From assembly GCA_019510185.1 (NCBI GenBank), contig JAEKKV010000013.1, positions 62,001 through 126,000 on the forward strand: DNA of 64,000 nucleotides, given 5' to 3'. The notes beneath the pieces are model-generated. The model worked only from the letters and a program-made list of their open reading frames with translations. It ran no database searches and was not told where the DNA came from. Position 1 is the first letter of the stretch, and each line of letters begins with the position of its first letter. Of the stretch, positions 25,461 through 33,889 are shown piece after piece. The translations under genes and the position numbers were made by a program. Source of the DNA: Verrucomicrobiota bacterium (GTDB taxonomy: Bacteria > Verrucomicrobiota > Verrucomicrobiia > Opitutales > Opitutaceae).

Positions 25461-25819
25461 ACCGTGGTCTTACCCTTTGTGCTCACGGCGAACGGGCCGA
25501 AGAGGCGGGTGGTGTTGGAGAGGTTGCCGACAAGCCGGCGCACCGGACGGGGGAACTTGATGATAAGCGTAGGGGTCGCGACGATCTGGTTGGCGCGGGC
25601 GAGCGCAGGTTGCTGGTAGATGTCGACCACTTCGAGTTTGCCTCCGCCTTTGAGCTCGGTCGCGCACAGTTCGCGGACGCGCAGGACGGCTTGGCTGGAA
25701 CGGGCGGTGGCCCCGGCCACAAACAGCCGCAAGCTGTAGTTGGGCGCCGGGCGGGCGGGCGGAGATTTTGCCGCGCCCCGTTTCCCGAGGACGATCTTTT
25801 TTTTCTTCGCGGCCGTCAT
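25457..25819 (-). CDS. KaiB family protein (second copy)
   Basis: A 120-aa KaiB-like protein with a thioredoxin-like fold pattern: [20 protein letters not shown] (first strand and helix), [20 protein letters not shown], and [20 protein letters not shown], the conserved TPTL.K..P...R.GNL region. It has a basic N-terminal extension ([15 protein letters not shown]) absent from cyanobacterial KaiB. It overlaps both neighbours by 4 bp (ATGA at each end), indicating coupled translation. Expected to bind KaiC or the kinase; not proven. Confidence 0.88.
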   Translation of the reverse strand: MTAAKKKKIVLGKRGAAKSPPARPAPNYSLRLFVAGATARSSQAVLRVRELCATELKGGGKLEVVDIYQQPALARANQIVATPTLIIKFPRPVRRLVGNLSNTTRLFGPFAVSTKGKTTV

Positions 25820-26154
25820 GTGGGCTGATCGGCCGCGCGCAAGTCCAGGCCGACGAGCACGCGGGCGGTTTCGGAGAGGGTGCCGATGACAGTGCGCACG
25901 GGGTGGGGCAATTTGCGCACGACGGTGGGAACGGCGAGGATCTGGTCGCCTTTGGCCAGCCGGGGATGCTTCACCAGATCGATCACCGTGATTCGGTAGC
26001 GGCCCTTGAGGTGGGTTTCGCAGATTTTCTTGAGATTGGCGAAGGCGGCCAGCGATTTGGGCGTCTGAGCCATCACGTAGAGGCGGAGTTGCCAGAGCTT
26101 GGCGGCAGGACGTTTGGCGGTGATGACGCGTGGGTTCACCGCTTTGGTTTTCAT
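25816..26154 (-). CDS. KaiB family protein (first copy)
   Basis: A 112-aa KaiB-like protein: [40 protein letters not shown], and [20 protein letters not shown], where the usual TPT is VPT. It diverges clearly from the second copy, so the pair is not a recent duplication and the two may have different partners. It overlaps the stop of kaiC and the start of the second kaiB by 4 bp each. Confidence 0.88.
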   Translation of the reverse strand: MKTKAVNPRVITAKRPAAKLWQLRLYVMAQTPKSLAAFANLKKICETHLKGRYRITVIDLVKHPRLAKGDQILAVPTVVRKLPHPVRTVIGTLSETARVLVGLDLRAADQPT

Positions 26155-27911
26155 GGATGCATCCTCTCCGCTCTGACCTTGTTTTTCGTGCTCGCGGCGA
26201 CCTTGGCATCGGCTTGGCGGAGGCGGCTGGAGGCGGCCCGTTCCGTGCCCAGCACGAGGGTGCGCGTGCCGGCCTGTTCGACGATGCGGCGGAGTTCGGC
26301 GGCCTCGGTCTCGTAATCGGAGCGAAGCCCGTGGATCTGGCGCTCGAGGGCGGCGCGTTTGCGTTCTCCCTCGCGTTTGAGCTGGGCGGCTTCCTGCTGG
26401 CCGGCGAGGACGGCGGCTTTTTCGAGGGCGTGCTGGGCGGCGCGGGCGGAGCCGGTCAGCACGCCGCTGGCGCCGATGTAGGCGTCCACGACGTCGATGC
26501 CGTGGTCGGAAATGAGGAACTCGCGGATCTGGTTTGAATGGGCCATGCCGCGGGCCTTGAGAACGTAGAGCACGCGGTTGCGCTCGCCGTTGCCCTCGAA
26601 GTCCTGGAGCAAGATCCAGGCGTCCATGAGCGAGGACATGGCGGTCTCGGTCTGCTGCGGGGCCTTGCCGCCCTGGGTGAGGCTGGTGAAGAGCGAGGTG
26701 ACCTGGCCGGCCTTCAGGTAGTCAATCAGCCGGGTCACCATGCCCTTGCCTTCGGAGTCGGTGCCCAGATCCATCAGGCTGGTGATGGGGTCCACGATGA
26801 CGACGTGGGGTTTGAAGGCGGCGATCTCCTTGAACATGGTGGCGAGGTGCATCTCGAGTCCGTAGAGCGAAGGGCGCGCGGAGTGAAACCGGAGGAGATC
26901 GCGCTTCACCAGCGGCTCCAGCCGCAGGCCGATGGAGTGCATGTTGCGGATGATCTGGTTGGGCGATTCTTCAAAGGAGAAGAAGAGGACCCGTTCGCCG
27001 CGCAGGGCGGCGGCCTGGGCGAAATTCGAGGCGATGATGGTCTTGCCGGTGCCGGAGGTGCCGGTGAGCAGGATGCTGCTGCCGCGGAAAAAGCCGCGTC
27101 CGCCGAGCATCGCGTCGAGGCGGGGGATGCCGGTGGCGATGCGAGCGGTCGAGACCTGGTGGTTGAGCGCCAGCGAGGTGATGGGGAGGACGCTGATCCC
27201 CTCGGCGCCGATGAGAAAGGGAAACTCGTTGGTGCCGTGCAGAGCGCCGCGGTATTTGACAATGCGCAGGTTGCGGGTGGCGATCTGGTCGTTGACGCGA
27301 TGGTCGAGGAGGATGACGCAGTCGGACACGTATTCCTCAAGGCCGTGGCGGGTGAGGTGTTCGCGTCCGCGTTCGGCGGTGATGACGGCGGTGACGCCTT
27401 TGTCCTTGAGCCAGCGGAAGAGGCGGCGGAGTTCGCTGCGGAGGATGGCCTCGTTGGGCAGGCTGGCGAACAGCACTTCGAGGGTGTCGAGCACGACGCG
27501 CTTGGCGCCGATGGAGTCGATGGCGTGGCCGAGGCGGACGAAGATGCCCTCAAGGTCATAGTCGCCGCTCGACTGGACTTCGCTGCGTTCGATGTGGACA
27601 TAGTCGAGGGCGATTTTTTTGCGGCGGACGAGTCCTTCCAGATCAAAGCCGAGCGAGGCGACGTTGGCTTTCAATTCCTTTTCGGTCTCCTCGAAGGCCA
27701 TGAACACGCCGGGTTCGTCGAACTGGGTGGCGCCCCGCACGAGAAATTCGGCGGACAACAGTGTCTTTCCGCAGCCGGCGCCGCCGCAGACCAGGGTGGG
27801 GCGCCTGCGGGGCAGGCCGCCGCCGGTGATCTCGTCGAGACCCTGGATGCCGGTGGGGCATTTGGGCAACCGTATCGCCACGGGGAATTTTCTGGTGGCG
27901 GTCGGTTTCAT
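26151..27911 (-). CDS. KaiC family ATPase/kinase
   Basis: A 586-aa double-domain RecA-like ATPase. CI has P-loop GGAGCGKT (43-50) and catalytic Glu74/Glu75; CII has P-loop GTSGTGKT (284-291) and Glu314/Glu315. Residues Ser426-Ser427 in [13 protein letters not shown] align by eye with the Ser431/Thr432 phosphorylation pair of cyanobacterial KaiC, so autophosphorylation is plausible. After CII comes a C-terminal coiled coil (about 490-560), not found in clock KaiC. The start at 27911 (MKPTATRK) is chosen; no KaiA is present. It lies 47 bp after the response regulator gene and is coupled to kaiB. Confidence 0.9.
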   Translation of the reverse strand: MKPTATRKFPVAIRLPKCPTGIQGLDEITGGGLPRRRPTLVCGGAGCGKTLLSAEFLVRGATQFDEPGVFMAFEETEKELKANVASLGFDLEGLVRRKKIALDYVHIERSEVQSSGDYDLEGIFVRLGHAIDSIGAKRVVLDTLEVLFASLPNEAILRSELRRLFRWLKDKGVTAVITAERGREHLTRHGLEEYVSDCVILLDHRVNDQIATRNLRIVKYRGALHGTNEFPFLIGAEGISVLPITSLALNHQVSTARIATGIPRLDAMLGGRGFFRGSSILLTGTSGTGKTIIASNFAQAAALRGERVLFFSFEESPNQIIRNMHSIGLRLEPLVKRDLLRFHSARPSLYGLEMHLATMFKEIAAFKPHVVIVDPITSLMDLGTDSEGKGMVTRLIDYLKAGQVTSLFTSLTQGGKAPQQTETAMSSLMDAWILLQDFEGNGERNRVLYVLKARGMAHSNQIREFLISDHGIDVVDAYIGASGVLTGSARAAQHALEKAAVLAGQQEAAQLKREGERKRAALERQIHGLRSDYETEAAELRRIVEQAGTRTLVLGTERAASSRLRQADAKVAASTKNKVRAERMHP

Positions 27912-27958
27912 TAAAAGGCTTCTGGGTCCCCTATTGGGAATACGTAACAACAATCGGA

Positions 27959-28645
27959 TTAAATCAGCGTCAGTTCGGATTTTCCCCGGATGACGCCGGA
28001 GGCGATCGCATGCCGGGTGAGACCGGCGGTGTCATGGATGTTGAGTTTGTTCATCAGGTGCTGGCGGTGCTTTTCGACGGTCTTGATGCTGATGCCGAGT
28101 TCGGCGGCGATTTGCTTGTTGGCGAGGCCCTCGGCGACGAGTTGGAGGACTTCGGATTCGCGGGAGGTGAGGCGGCAGCCATTGACCTTGAGGATGCCGT
28201 CGCGGTCGCGGGGTTTGCCGGAGTCGTCGAGGAGGCGTTTGGCGATGGATGGGCTGAAAAAAGGCCGGCCTTGGGCGACCTCACAGAGCGCCTGGGTGAG
28301 GATTTCGGCGGAGCTTTGTTTTTCGAGGAAGCCGTAGGCGCCGGCGTGCTGCATGCGTTTGATGTATTCGTCGTCGCTGTGCGCGGAGAGGATGATGACC
28401 TTGGCGGAGGGGTTGGCGGTGAGGATCTGGCGGGTGGCTTCGAGGCCATTGAGCAGCGGCATGGCGATGTCCATCAGGATGACATCGGGTTTGAGCGCCT
28501 GCGCCATCTGCACCGCTTCGCGGCCATTGGTGGCTTCGCCGACCATCGTGAAATGGCCGTCGGCGTTCAGCAGGGCGGACAGCCCCTGACGGACGATGGC
28601 GTGGTCTTCGGCGAGAAGAACGGTGATGGTTTTGGAAGTGGTCAT
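27959..28645 (-). CDS. LuxR/NarL family response regulator
   Basis: A 228-aa two-domain regulator. The receiver has the acidic pair AEDH, phosphoacceptor Asp59 (VILMDIAMP) and the conserved Lys in LEKQ. The HTH domain (about 165-207) shows LTSRESEVLQLVAEGLANKQ and KTVEKHRQHLMNKL, diagnostic of the NarL/FixJ family. The ATG at 28645 is chosen; in-frame sequence upstream is not domain-like. It heads the kaiC-kaiB-kaiB-kinase operon and is the best candidate to read the box found in its own promoter and in two others in this window. Confidence 0.93.
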   Translation of the reverse strand: MTTSKTITVLLAEDHAIVRQGLSALLNADGHFTMVGEATNGREAVQMAQALKPDVILMDIAMPLLNGLEATRQILTANPSAKVIILSAHSDDEYIKRMQHAGAYGFLEKQSSAEILTQALCEVAQGRPFFSPSIAKRLLDDSGKPRDRDGILKVNGCRLTSRESEVLQLVAEGLANKQIAAELGISIKTVEKHRQHLMNKLNIHDTAGLTRHAIASGVIRGKSELTLI

Positions 28646-28724
28646 GGTTTTGGGTGTCCGTGTCGACGGAGGGGTGGCACGGACCATGACCCGGCCATGA
28701 AACAACGCGTGCGCCTGACTCGGC

Positions 28725-28768
28725 ATTAAACGCGGGTCGCGGCTTAATGGCGATGGGGTAATACCCTA
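28725..28768 (-). promoter_or_regulatory. Promoter of response regulator/kai operon with TGGGG-N3-TACCC box
   Basis: Box TGGGGTAATACCCTA at 28754-28768 (plus-strand reading); its core GGGTAATACCC is a perfect palindrome. Towards the gene, exactly 23 nt separate it from TTTAAT (28730-28725), a good -10 hexamer. The start codon is 79 nt beyond the hexamer, so this transcript has a normal leader. It suggests autoregulation by the encoded regulator. Confidence 0.6.
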
Positions 28769-28798
28769 CCGGTGATTTGGGCGGCGTCGCGGGGGCGC

Positions 28799-29875
28799 TC
28801 AATGCCCGCCGTCGAGGTCGCCGGGTTTGAGAAGGCCGGCGAAGGCGGCTTTATTGGCGGCCTTCATGTAGGCTTCCTTGGGTTCGATGGAACCGTCGGC
28901 GAGCCGGGCCTGCAGACTCTGGTCCATCGTGATCATGCCGTCGGCCCCGCCGCCTTCGATGATCGCGCGAACGTTGCTGATCTGGCCGCTGCGGATGGTG
29001 TTGGGCAGCGCCTCGTGCTGCAGAAGGATTTCGTGCACGGCGCAACGACCTTTGGGAACGCGTTTGCAGAGGAGCTGGGAGACGACGCCGGCGAGGCAGC
29101 TGGCGAGCATCACGCGCACTTGGTTCTGCTCATCGGCCGGAAAGGCGTTGATGATGCGGTCGATGGTTTTGGGCGCGTTGTTGGTGTGCAATGTGCCGAA
29201 GACGAGCATGCCCATCGAGGCGCAGCCGAGGGCGAGCTTGATGGTTTCCAATTCGCGCATTTCGCCGAGGAGGAGGATGTCGGGGTCGTGGCGCATCGCT
29301 CCCTTGAGCGCGTCGGCGAAGGAGCGGGTGTGCTCGCCGACTTCGCGGTGCACGATGGTGGACTGCTTGTTCTGGTGAACGAACTCGATGGGGTCCTCGA
29401 TCGTGATGATGTGACGGGCGGAGCTCGTGTTGATGTAATCGATCATCGCGGCGAGCGTGGTGGACTTGCCGCTGCCGGTCGGGCCGGTGACGACCACGAG
29501 GCCTTCCTGGAGATTGCAGAGTTTTTTGAGCGCGGGCGGCAGCTTGAGGTCGTCGAAGGAAAGAATTTTCGAAGGGATCTGGCGAAAGACGGCTCCCTGT
29601 CCCCAGTGGTTATAGAGGTAATTGCCGCGGAAGCGGGCGACGCCGGGGATTTCGTGCGCGAGATCGAGATCCTTTTTTTCAAGGAACTGCGTCCAGCGGT
29701 GCGGCGGGCAGATTTCCTTGAGATAGGTTTCCATCTGCGCGGCGGTCAGCACCGTGTCGTTGAGCGCGGTGAGCGCGCCGGAGAGGCGGGCTTTGGGCGG
29801 GAGACCGACGGTGAGATGCAGGTCGGATCCGCCGCGTTCCAGCATGGTTTTAAGCAGGGCGTCGAGGGCGGGCAT
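28799..29875 (-). CDS. pilT: PilT-type twitching/retraction ATPase
   Basis: A 358-aa secretion-superfamily ATPase. It has an N-terminal PAS-like region (MLERGGSDLHLTVG), Walker A GPTGSGKSTT, the Asp box TIEDPIEFVH, Walker B DILLLGEMRELETI and the His box FGTLHTNNAPKTIDRIINAF. PilT powers retraction of type IV pili at the inner membrane. It ends in GGH with no extra domain. It follows a second PilT-type gene by 43 bp; no pilin or assembly genes are in the window. Confidence 0.92.
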   Translation of the reverse strand: MPALDALLKTMLERGGSDLHLTVGLPPKARLSGALTALNDTVLTAAQMETYLKEICPPHRWTQFLEKKDLDLAHEIPGVARFRGNYLYNHWGQGAVFRQIPSKILSFDDLKLPPALKKLCNLQEGLVVVTGPTGSGKSTTLAAMIDYINTSSARHIITIEDPIEFVHQNKQSTIVHREVGEHTRSFADALKGAMRHDPDILLLGEMRELETIKLALGCASMGMLVFGTLHTNNAPKTIDRIINAFPADEQNQVRVMLASCLAGVVSQLLCKRVPKGRCAVHEILLQHEALPNTIRSGQISNVRAIIEGGGADGMITMDQSLQARLADGSIEPKEAYMKAANKAAFAGLLKPGDLDGGH

Positions 29876-29918
29876 GGGGGTGAAAGTTTGTAGTCGAGGA
29901 ATCTGGCTGAAGCGGCGT

Positions 29919-31331
29919 TCAGTTGATTTTCGCCTTCAACATGCGGTTGACGATGTTGAGGCGCGCGGTGTCGGCGGTGATGGCGTTTTTTTGGTAAAGC
30001 TCGAAGACGACGTTTTCCATCAGACACATGCCGTCGCGCACGCCGGTCTCGAGGACATTGCGCAGGCCTTGGGTTTTGCCTTCGCGGATGAGGTTGGCGA
30101 CGGCGGCATTGGAGACGAGGATTTCGCAGGCCAGCACGAGCTTGCCGTCGGTCCCGGGCAGGAGGCGCTGGCAGATGATGCCGCGCAGACTTTCGGCGAC
30201 GCTGGCGCGAATCTGCGACTGCTGTCCGGGCGGGAAGACGTCGAGCAGGCGGTTGAGCGTGGTGGCGGCGTCGCTGGTGTGCATCGTGCCGATCACAAGA
30301 TGGCCGGTCTCGCTGGCGGTGATGGCCATTTCGATGGTTTCAAGATCGCGGAGTTCGCCGATGATGATGACGTCGGGATCCTCGCGGAGGGCGCCCTTGA
30401 GGGCCGAGGCAAACGACTGCGTGTGGGGGCCAACTTCGCGTTGCGTGATGTTGCAGCCTTTGGCCGGCTGCACGACTTCGATGGGATCTTCGACCGTGAT
30501 GATGTGGTCGGTGCGGGTCTCGTTGAGTTCCGCGACGAGGGCGGCGAGGGTGGTGGTCTTGCCCGCGCCAACGGGGCCGGTCACGAGGATGAGTCCGTTG
30601 TGGTAGCTGAGGAGTTTGCGGATGATCTCTAGATTGCGCAGACCGAGATCACCAAGACGGGGGATGCTGGCGGGCACCATGCGATAGGCGCCGGCCGAGC
30701 CGCCTTTGTGAAACATCAGGTTCACGCGGTACCGGTTGGTGGCGTCGAGGGCGAGGGCGTAGTCGAAGTCCTTGCGCTCGAGGAAAAGCGCCTTCTGGTG
30801 CGGAGCGAGGAGCGCGGTGTTGAGGCGCAGGGCTTCATCGGCCGTGAGCACGTGATCGCCGAGCGGCAGCAAGGCGCGATGTTTGCGAACAAAGGGCCGC
30901 GTGCCGGCGCAAAGGTGCAGGTCGCTCGCGTCGTGGCGGGCGGTGGCGGTGAGCAGTTCGCGCAGGCCGGCGGCGACGGCCTTGTCGTCCATTGTGGCGA
31001 GCCGGTCGAAGGGGAACGCCGGCAGGGCGCCGGTGGGCGTGGCTTTGACTGCAGCCGCAGCGGGCGCGGCGGCGGCTGGCGACGGCGTCTCGCCCTCGTC
31101 CGCAAACGGGTCGCCGGCAGGCGGCCCGGCTTTGGCCTTGGTGAAGGCGAGTCCGGCGATTTTTTCGAGCGTGGTGTGGTCTTCGACAAAACCGTCATCG
31201 ATGAGTTTCTGGGCGAAGTCCATCAGGTCGGCGCCGTCGCCTAGCGCGGCGCGGGCGGAGTTGGCTTGGGCACGGGTGAAGAGGCCCTGATCAAGGCTGA
31301 GGCGGACGAGCCAGAGGATCTCGTTTTGCAT
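29919..31331 (-). CDS. PilT/PilU-type ATPase with N-terminal extension
   Basis: A 470-aa secretion-superfamily ATPase. The PilT core has Walker A GPVGAGKTT (instead of GPTGSGKST), the Asp box VEDPIEVVQ, Walker B DVIIIGELRDLETI and the His box IGTMHTSDAATTLNRLLDVF. Before it are about 70 residues similar to the N-domain of assembly ATPases (LTRAQANSARAALGD-like, LIDDGFVEDHTTLEKIAGL), joined by an Ala/Pro-rich linker. The ATG at 31331 is used; an upstream in-frame extension overlaps the divergent lipoprotein gene. Probably a PilT/PilU-like accessory retraction motor. Confidence 0.88.
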   Translation of the reverse strand: MQNEILWLVRLSLDQGLFTRAQANSARAALGDGADLMDFAQKLIDDGFVEDHTTLEKIAGLAFTKAKAGPPAGDPFADEGETPSPAAAAPAAAAVKATPTGALPAFPFDRLATMDDKAVAAGLRELLTATARHDASDLHLCAGTRPFVRKHRALLPLGDHVLTADEALRLNTALLAPHQKALFLERKDFDYALALDATNRYRVNLMFHKGGSAGAYRMVPASIPRLGDLGLRNLEIIRKLLSYHNGLILVTGPVGAGKTTTLAALVAELNETRTDHIITVEDPIEVVQPAKGCNITQREVGPHTQSFASALKGALREDPDVIIIGELRDLETIEMAITASETGHLVIGTMHTSDAATTLNRLLDVFPPGQQSQIRASVAESLRGIICQRLLPGTDGKLVLACEILVSNAAVANLIREGKTQGLRNVLETGVRDGMCLMENVVFELYQKNAITADTARLNIVNRMLKAKIN

Positions 31332-31430
31332 AGAGGCCGGCGGGAGCGGCTGGCGGGACAGTGTGCGATGGCGGGGTCGATAGCCAAGCGCGAAGCGGGA
31401 GAACCGATTGCCTCTTCTGGTGTCTAGTCC

Positions 31431-31841
31431 ATGATGATGAACATGAAACTCCATACCCTGATTCTGCGTACGACAGCTCTGGTGGCGTTGGCGTCGCTGG
31501 TGGCTTTTCAGTCCGGCTGTCTGCTGGTAGCGGCGGGTGCAGCGGGTGCGGGCACCGTGGCCTACGTCCGGGGTGAGCTGGATGCTTCGCTGGCCGGCAG
31601 CTACGATTCCGTGGTGAAGGCCGCCAACCGCGCGTTGGACGACCTGCAGTTCAAGAAAATCAATGAGACCAAGGACGCGATCAAGACCGTGCTCGTCGCG
31701 CGCACGGCGGACGACAAGAAGGTCCGTATCGAAATCACCAAGGTCTCGGACACGCTGACCAAGGTGGAAATCCGCGTCGGCGTCTTCGGAAACGAAAATC
31801 TATCTAGGACGATCCTCGATAAGATTCAGAAGAACCTGTGA
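31431..31841 (+). CDS. DUF3568 family lipoprotein
   Basis: A 136-aa protein with a lipoprotein signal peptide: hydrophobic TTALVALASLVAFQ and lipobox QSGC. Mature part AAGAAGAGTVAYVRGELDAS followed by SYDSVVKAANRALDDL matches the DUF3568 pattern. The start may be the second or third Met of MMMNMKL. Its 3' end overlaps the convergent VOC gene by 38 bp. Envelope protein of unknown function. Confidence 0.83.
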   Translation: MMMNMKLHTLILRTTALVALASLVAFQSGCLLVAAGAAGAGTVAYVRGELDASLAGSYDSVVKAANRALDDLQFKKINETKDAIKTVLVARTADDKKVRIEITKVSDTLTKVEIRVGVFGNENLSRTILDKIQKNL

Positions 31842-32619
31842 GCGGGGTGAGGTTGATCCTCACACCTTCCGGATCGACCAGCGTGCGCGGCGCTTTCAAG
31901 TCGCGCACGCCGGCATCGAAGGCGTCCAGACCGGCGTAATCGCCGCCGGAGCCGTTGGCCGGCCGGCCCCACAGGTTGGCGGCCACATGATGGTGATAAC
32001 CATCGGCGCCGAAAAAAAGTGCTCCCGGGATATCGCGCACGATCACCGCAAGCCCCAACTCGCCCGTGTAAAAAGCTTCCGCAGCCTCGAGTGACTGCAC
32101 GCGCAGGTGTACATGGCCGAGCATCGTGCCCGCGGGAAGACCGGCGGGTTGCCGGTCTGGGATGGTGGCGAGCAACGCGTCGACATTGAGCGGACGGGTC
32201 AACAGGACCGTCTTTCCGCCGGCGGTGGGCCAGGCCGCCCGTGGCCGGTCGGCGTAAATTTCCAAGCCGTTGCCGTCCGGATCTTCGAGGTAAATCGCCT
32301 CGCTCACGCCATGGTCGGAGAGTCCCTGCAAGGGGAAGTTTTTTTCGGCCAGGCGAAGCAAGACGCGGCCAAGCGCCGCCCGTCCGGGAACCAGCAGTGC
32401 GAGGTGAAACAGGCCGGGAACGCCGGACGGCTTGGGCTGCGCGCCGGGCGTTTCGACAAGAGTGAGCAACGGCTCCGCCTGCCCCGGCGCGTGCAAGGCC
32501 AGCGTGTTCGCGACCGCCGCGCCCGGCGCTAGGCCGAGCACGCCGGCGTAGAAGCCGCCTGCGCGGTCGAGGGAAGCGACGCGCAGGCGGGCGGAACGGA
32601 GTTCAAACGTCGAGCGCAC
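31804..32619 (-). CDS. Glyoxalase/VOC family protein (two VOC domains, CatE-like)
   Basis: A 271-aa protein with two vicinal-oxygen-chelate domains. The first begins RLRVASLDRAGGFYAGVLGL, with YLEDPDGNGLEIYADRP at its end; the second begins HVHLRVQSLEAAEAFYTGEL. Metal ligands (His and Glu) are present, so a catechol-2,3-dioxygenase-like or glyoxalase-like activity is likely. GTG start at 32619, 6 bp after the azoR stop, so it is in an operon with the azoreductase and probably under the same Rrf2-type control. Aromatic or quinone detoxification is the inferred role. Confidence 0.85.
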   Translation of the reverse strand: MRSTFELRSARLRVASLDRAGGFYAGVLGLAPGAAVANTLALHAPGQAEPLLTLVETPGAQPKPSGVPGLFHLALLVPGRAALGRVLLRLAEKNFPLQGLSDHGVSEAIYLEDPDGNGLEIYADRPRAAWPTAGGKTVLLTRPLNVDALLATIPDRQPAGLPAGTMLGHVHLRVQSLEAAEAFYTGELGLAVIVRDIPGALFFGADGYHHHVAANLWGRPANGSGGDYAGLDAFDAGVRDLKAPRTLVDPEGVRINLTPLTGSSESYRGSS

Positions 32620-32625
32620 GGAGTA

Positions 32626-33249
32626 TCAGGCGGCGACCAAACTTTTCAGCGCGGTCCGAGCCTCGGCGAGCGACTGCTCGCGCAGCGGATTGCCGTCATT
32701 GAGGCTGTGCGCGTAGACGAACTGTACGTCGGTGATACCGATGAACCCCAGGATGCCGCGCAGGTGGGGTTCGAAAAAGTTGTACGCGCCATAGGCCCCG
32801 GTGGGACGGAAATCGCTGCCACTCGCGACGATCACGTGCACCTTTTTGCCGCGGGCGAGGCCTTCGAAACCGCCCGCGCCCATGCCCACGGTGCGGCCGA
32901 TGCGCACGATCTGGTCGACCCAAGCCTTGAGGGCGGCGGGCAGGCCAAAGTTGTAAATCGGGGCCGCGATGACGAGTTCGTCGGCCGCGAGGAGTTCGTC
33001 GACAAATTGGTCGGAGATGCGGATCTCCGCTTGGGCGGCGGCGGAATGGCCGGCGGGCGGTGTGAATGCGCCTTCAACCCAGGCTTCGGTCACGAACGGC
33101 GGCGGATTGTGGCCGAGGTCGCGCGCGATCACGCGGCCGTCGGCGTGGGCGGCCTGCCAGGCGGCGACGAATTCTCGGCCGAGCTTGCGGCTGTGGGAAC
33201 GTTCGCCGCGCGGGCTGGCGTCGATATGGAGGAGGGTGGTTGTGCTCAT
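32626..33249 (-). CDS. azoR: FMN-dependent NADH-azoreductase
   Basis: A 207-aa flavodoxin-fold enzyme. SPRGERSHSRKLGREFV binds FMN phosphate, APIYNFGLPAALKAWVDQIV is the family signature and SGSDFRPTGAYGAYNF lines the flavin site. AzoR reduces azo compounds and quinones with NADH in the cytoplasm. A palindromic operator (GTAAC-N7-GTTAC) lies 33 bp upstream, identical in form to one at the start of the divergently oriented-in-control Rrf2 regulator gene next door. Confidence 0.92.
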   Translation of the reverse strand: MSTTTLLHIDASPRGERSHSRKLGREFVAAWQAAHADGRVIARDLGHNPPPFVTEAWVEGAFTPPAGHSAAAQAEIRISDQFVDELLAADELVIAAPIYNFGLPAALKAWVDQIVRIGRTVGMGAGGFEGLARGKKVHVIVASGSDFRPTGAYGAYNFFEPHLRGILGFIGITDVQFVYAHSLNDGNPLREQSLAEARTALKSLVAA

Positions 33250-33282
33250 AGGTGACGGATGATGGTTATGGTTGGATTAATC

Positions 33283-33299
33283 GTAACATTATTGGTTAC
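33283..33299. promoter_or_regulatory. Putative Rrf2-type operator upstream of azoR
   Basis: GTAACATTATTGGTTAC: 5-bp arms GTAAC/GTTAC with a 7-nt spacer, in an AT-rich region 34-50 bp before the azoR start. It matches the site at 33761-33777 in arms and spacing. Confidence 0.72.
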
Positions 33300-33317
33300 A
33301 AAAAGGAGTAAAAGAAA

Positions 33318-33752
33318 TCAGTGTTTGCCGGGGCAGACGGGCTTGAGTTGCTGGTGGACGTCTTCCAGCGAGATGCGGGCGAGTTCGGATTCCATGCTGG
33401 TCTGAGCCTTGAAAAAGGCGGTGCGGAGAATGGTCTCGATGCGCGCGCCGACCGGGCACTTGTGATTGGGCGTGAAGCGTTCCAAGCCGTGGTCAGGCTG
33501 CGGCTCCACCGCGCGATAGATATCCAGCAACGTGATATTTGCCGGGGCGCTGGACAAGCCGAAGCCGCCGCCGACCCCTTTATGGGCGGAGACGAGCCGG
33601 GCCTTGGTCAGGGCGGACAACAAGCGGCGGATCACGACCGGGTTGGTGTCCACGCTTGCAGCGATCTCGGCGGACGTGACCTGTCCGCCCATTTTGTAGG
33701 CGAGGTATGCGAGCACGTGCACGCTGACGGCGAAGCGGGAGTTTCCAGTCAT
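33318..33752 (-). CDS. Rrf2 family transcriptional regulator
   Basis: A 144-aa Rrf2-type winged-helix regulator: MTGNSRFAVSVHVLAYLAYK, the HTH region VTSAEIAASVDTNPVVIRRL, and the wing AHKGVGGGFGLSS. Only Cys99 (HKCPVG) and Cys140 are present, so it lacks the three-Cys cluster of IscR/NsrR and is more like YwnA/redox or electrophile sensors. It lies just upstream of azoR in the same direction (68 bp gap), and both have the same operator, so it probably represses itself and the azoR-VOC operon. Confidence 0.9.
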   Translation of the reverse strand: MTGNSRFAVSVHVLAYLAYKMGGQVTSAEIAASVDTNPVVIRRLLSALTKARLVSAHKGVGGGFGLSSAPANITLLDIYRAVEPQPDHGLERFTPNHKCPVGARIETILRTAFFKAQTSMESELARISLEDVHQQLKPVCPGKH

Positions 33753-33760
33753 GGGTCTAT

Positions 33761-33777
33761 GTAACCATAGTTGTTAC
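33761..33777. promoter_or_regulatory. Putative Rrf2-type operator at the regulator's own start
   Basis: GTAACCATAGTTGTTAC: arms GTAAC/GTTAC with a 7-nt spacer, 9-25 bp upstream of the Rrf2 start codon. Position suggests autorepression by blocking the promoter or early transcript. Confidence 0.7.
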
Positions 33778-33889
33778 TTTATCATTCCGCTGTCAAGCGT
33801 CGTCGTGAAAACAGGCAGGGGCGGGCGGTCATATCGGGGTTGCCAAAGCGGGTATTTCGGGGAAGTTTGGTCCTTTAACCCGTTCATTC

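Noticed and set aside
31365..31395. Possible degenerate TGGGG-N3-TACCC box before the second PilT-type gene
   Set aside because: CGGGGTCGATAGCC differs in spacing and in the TACCC half, and no -10 lies 23 nt away.
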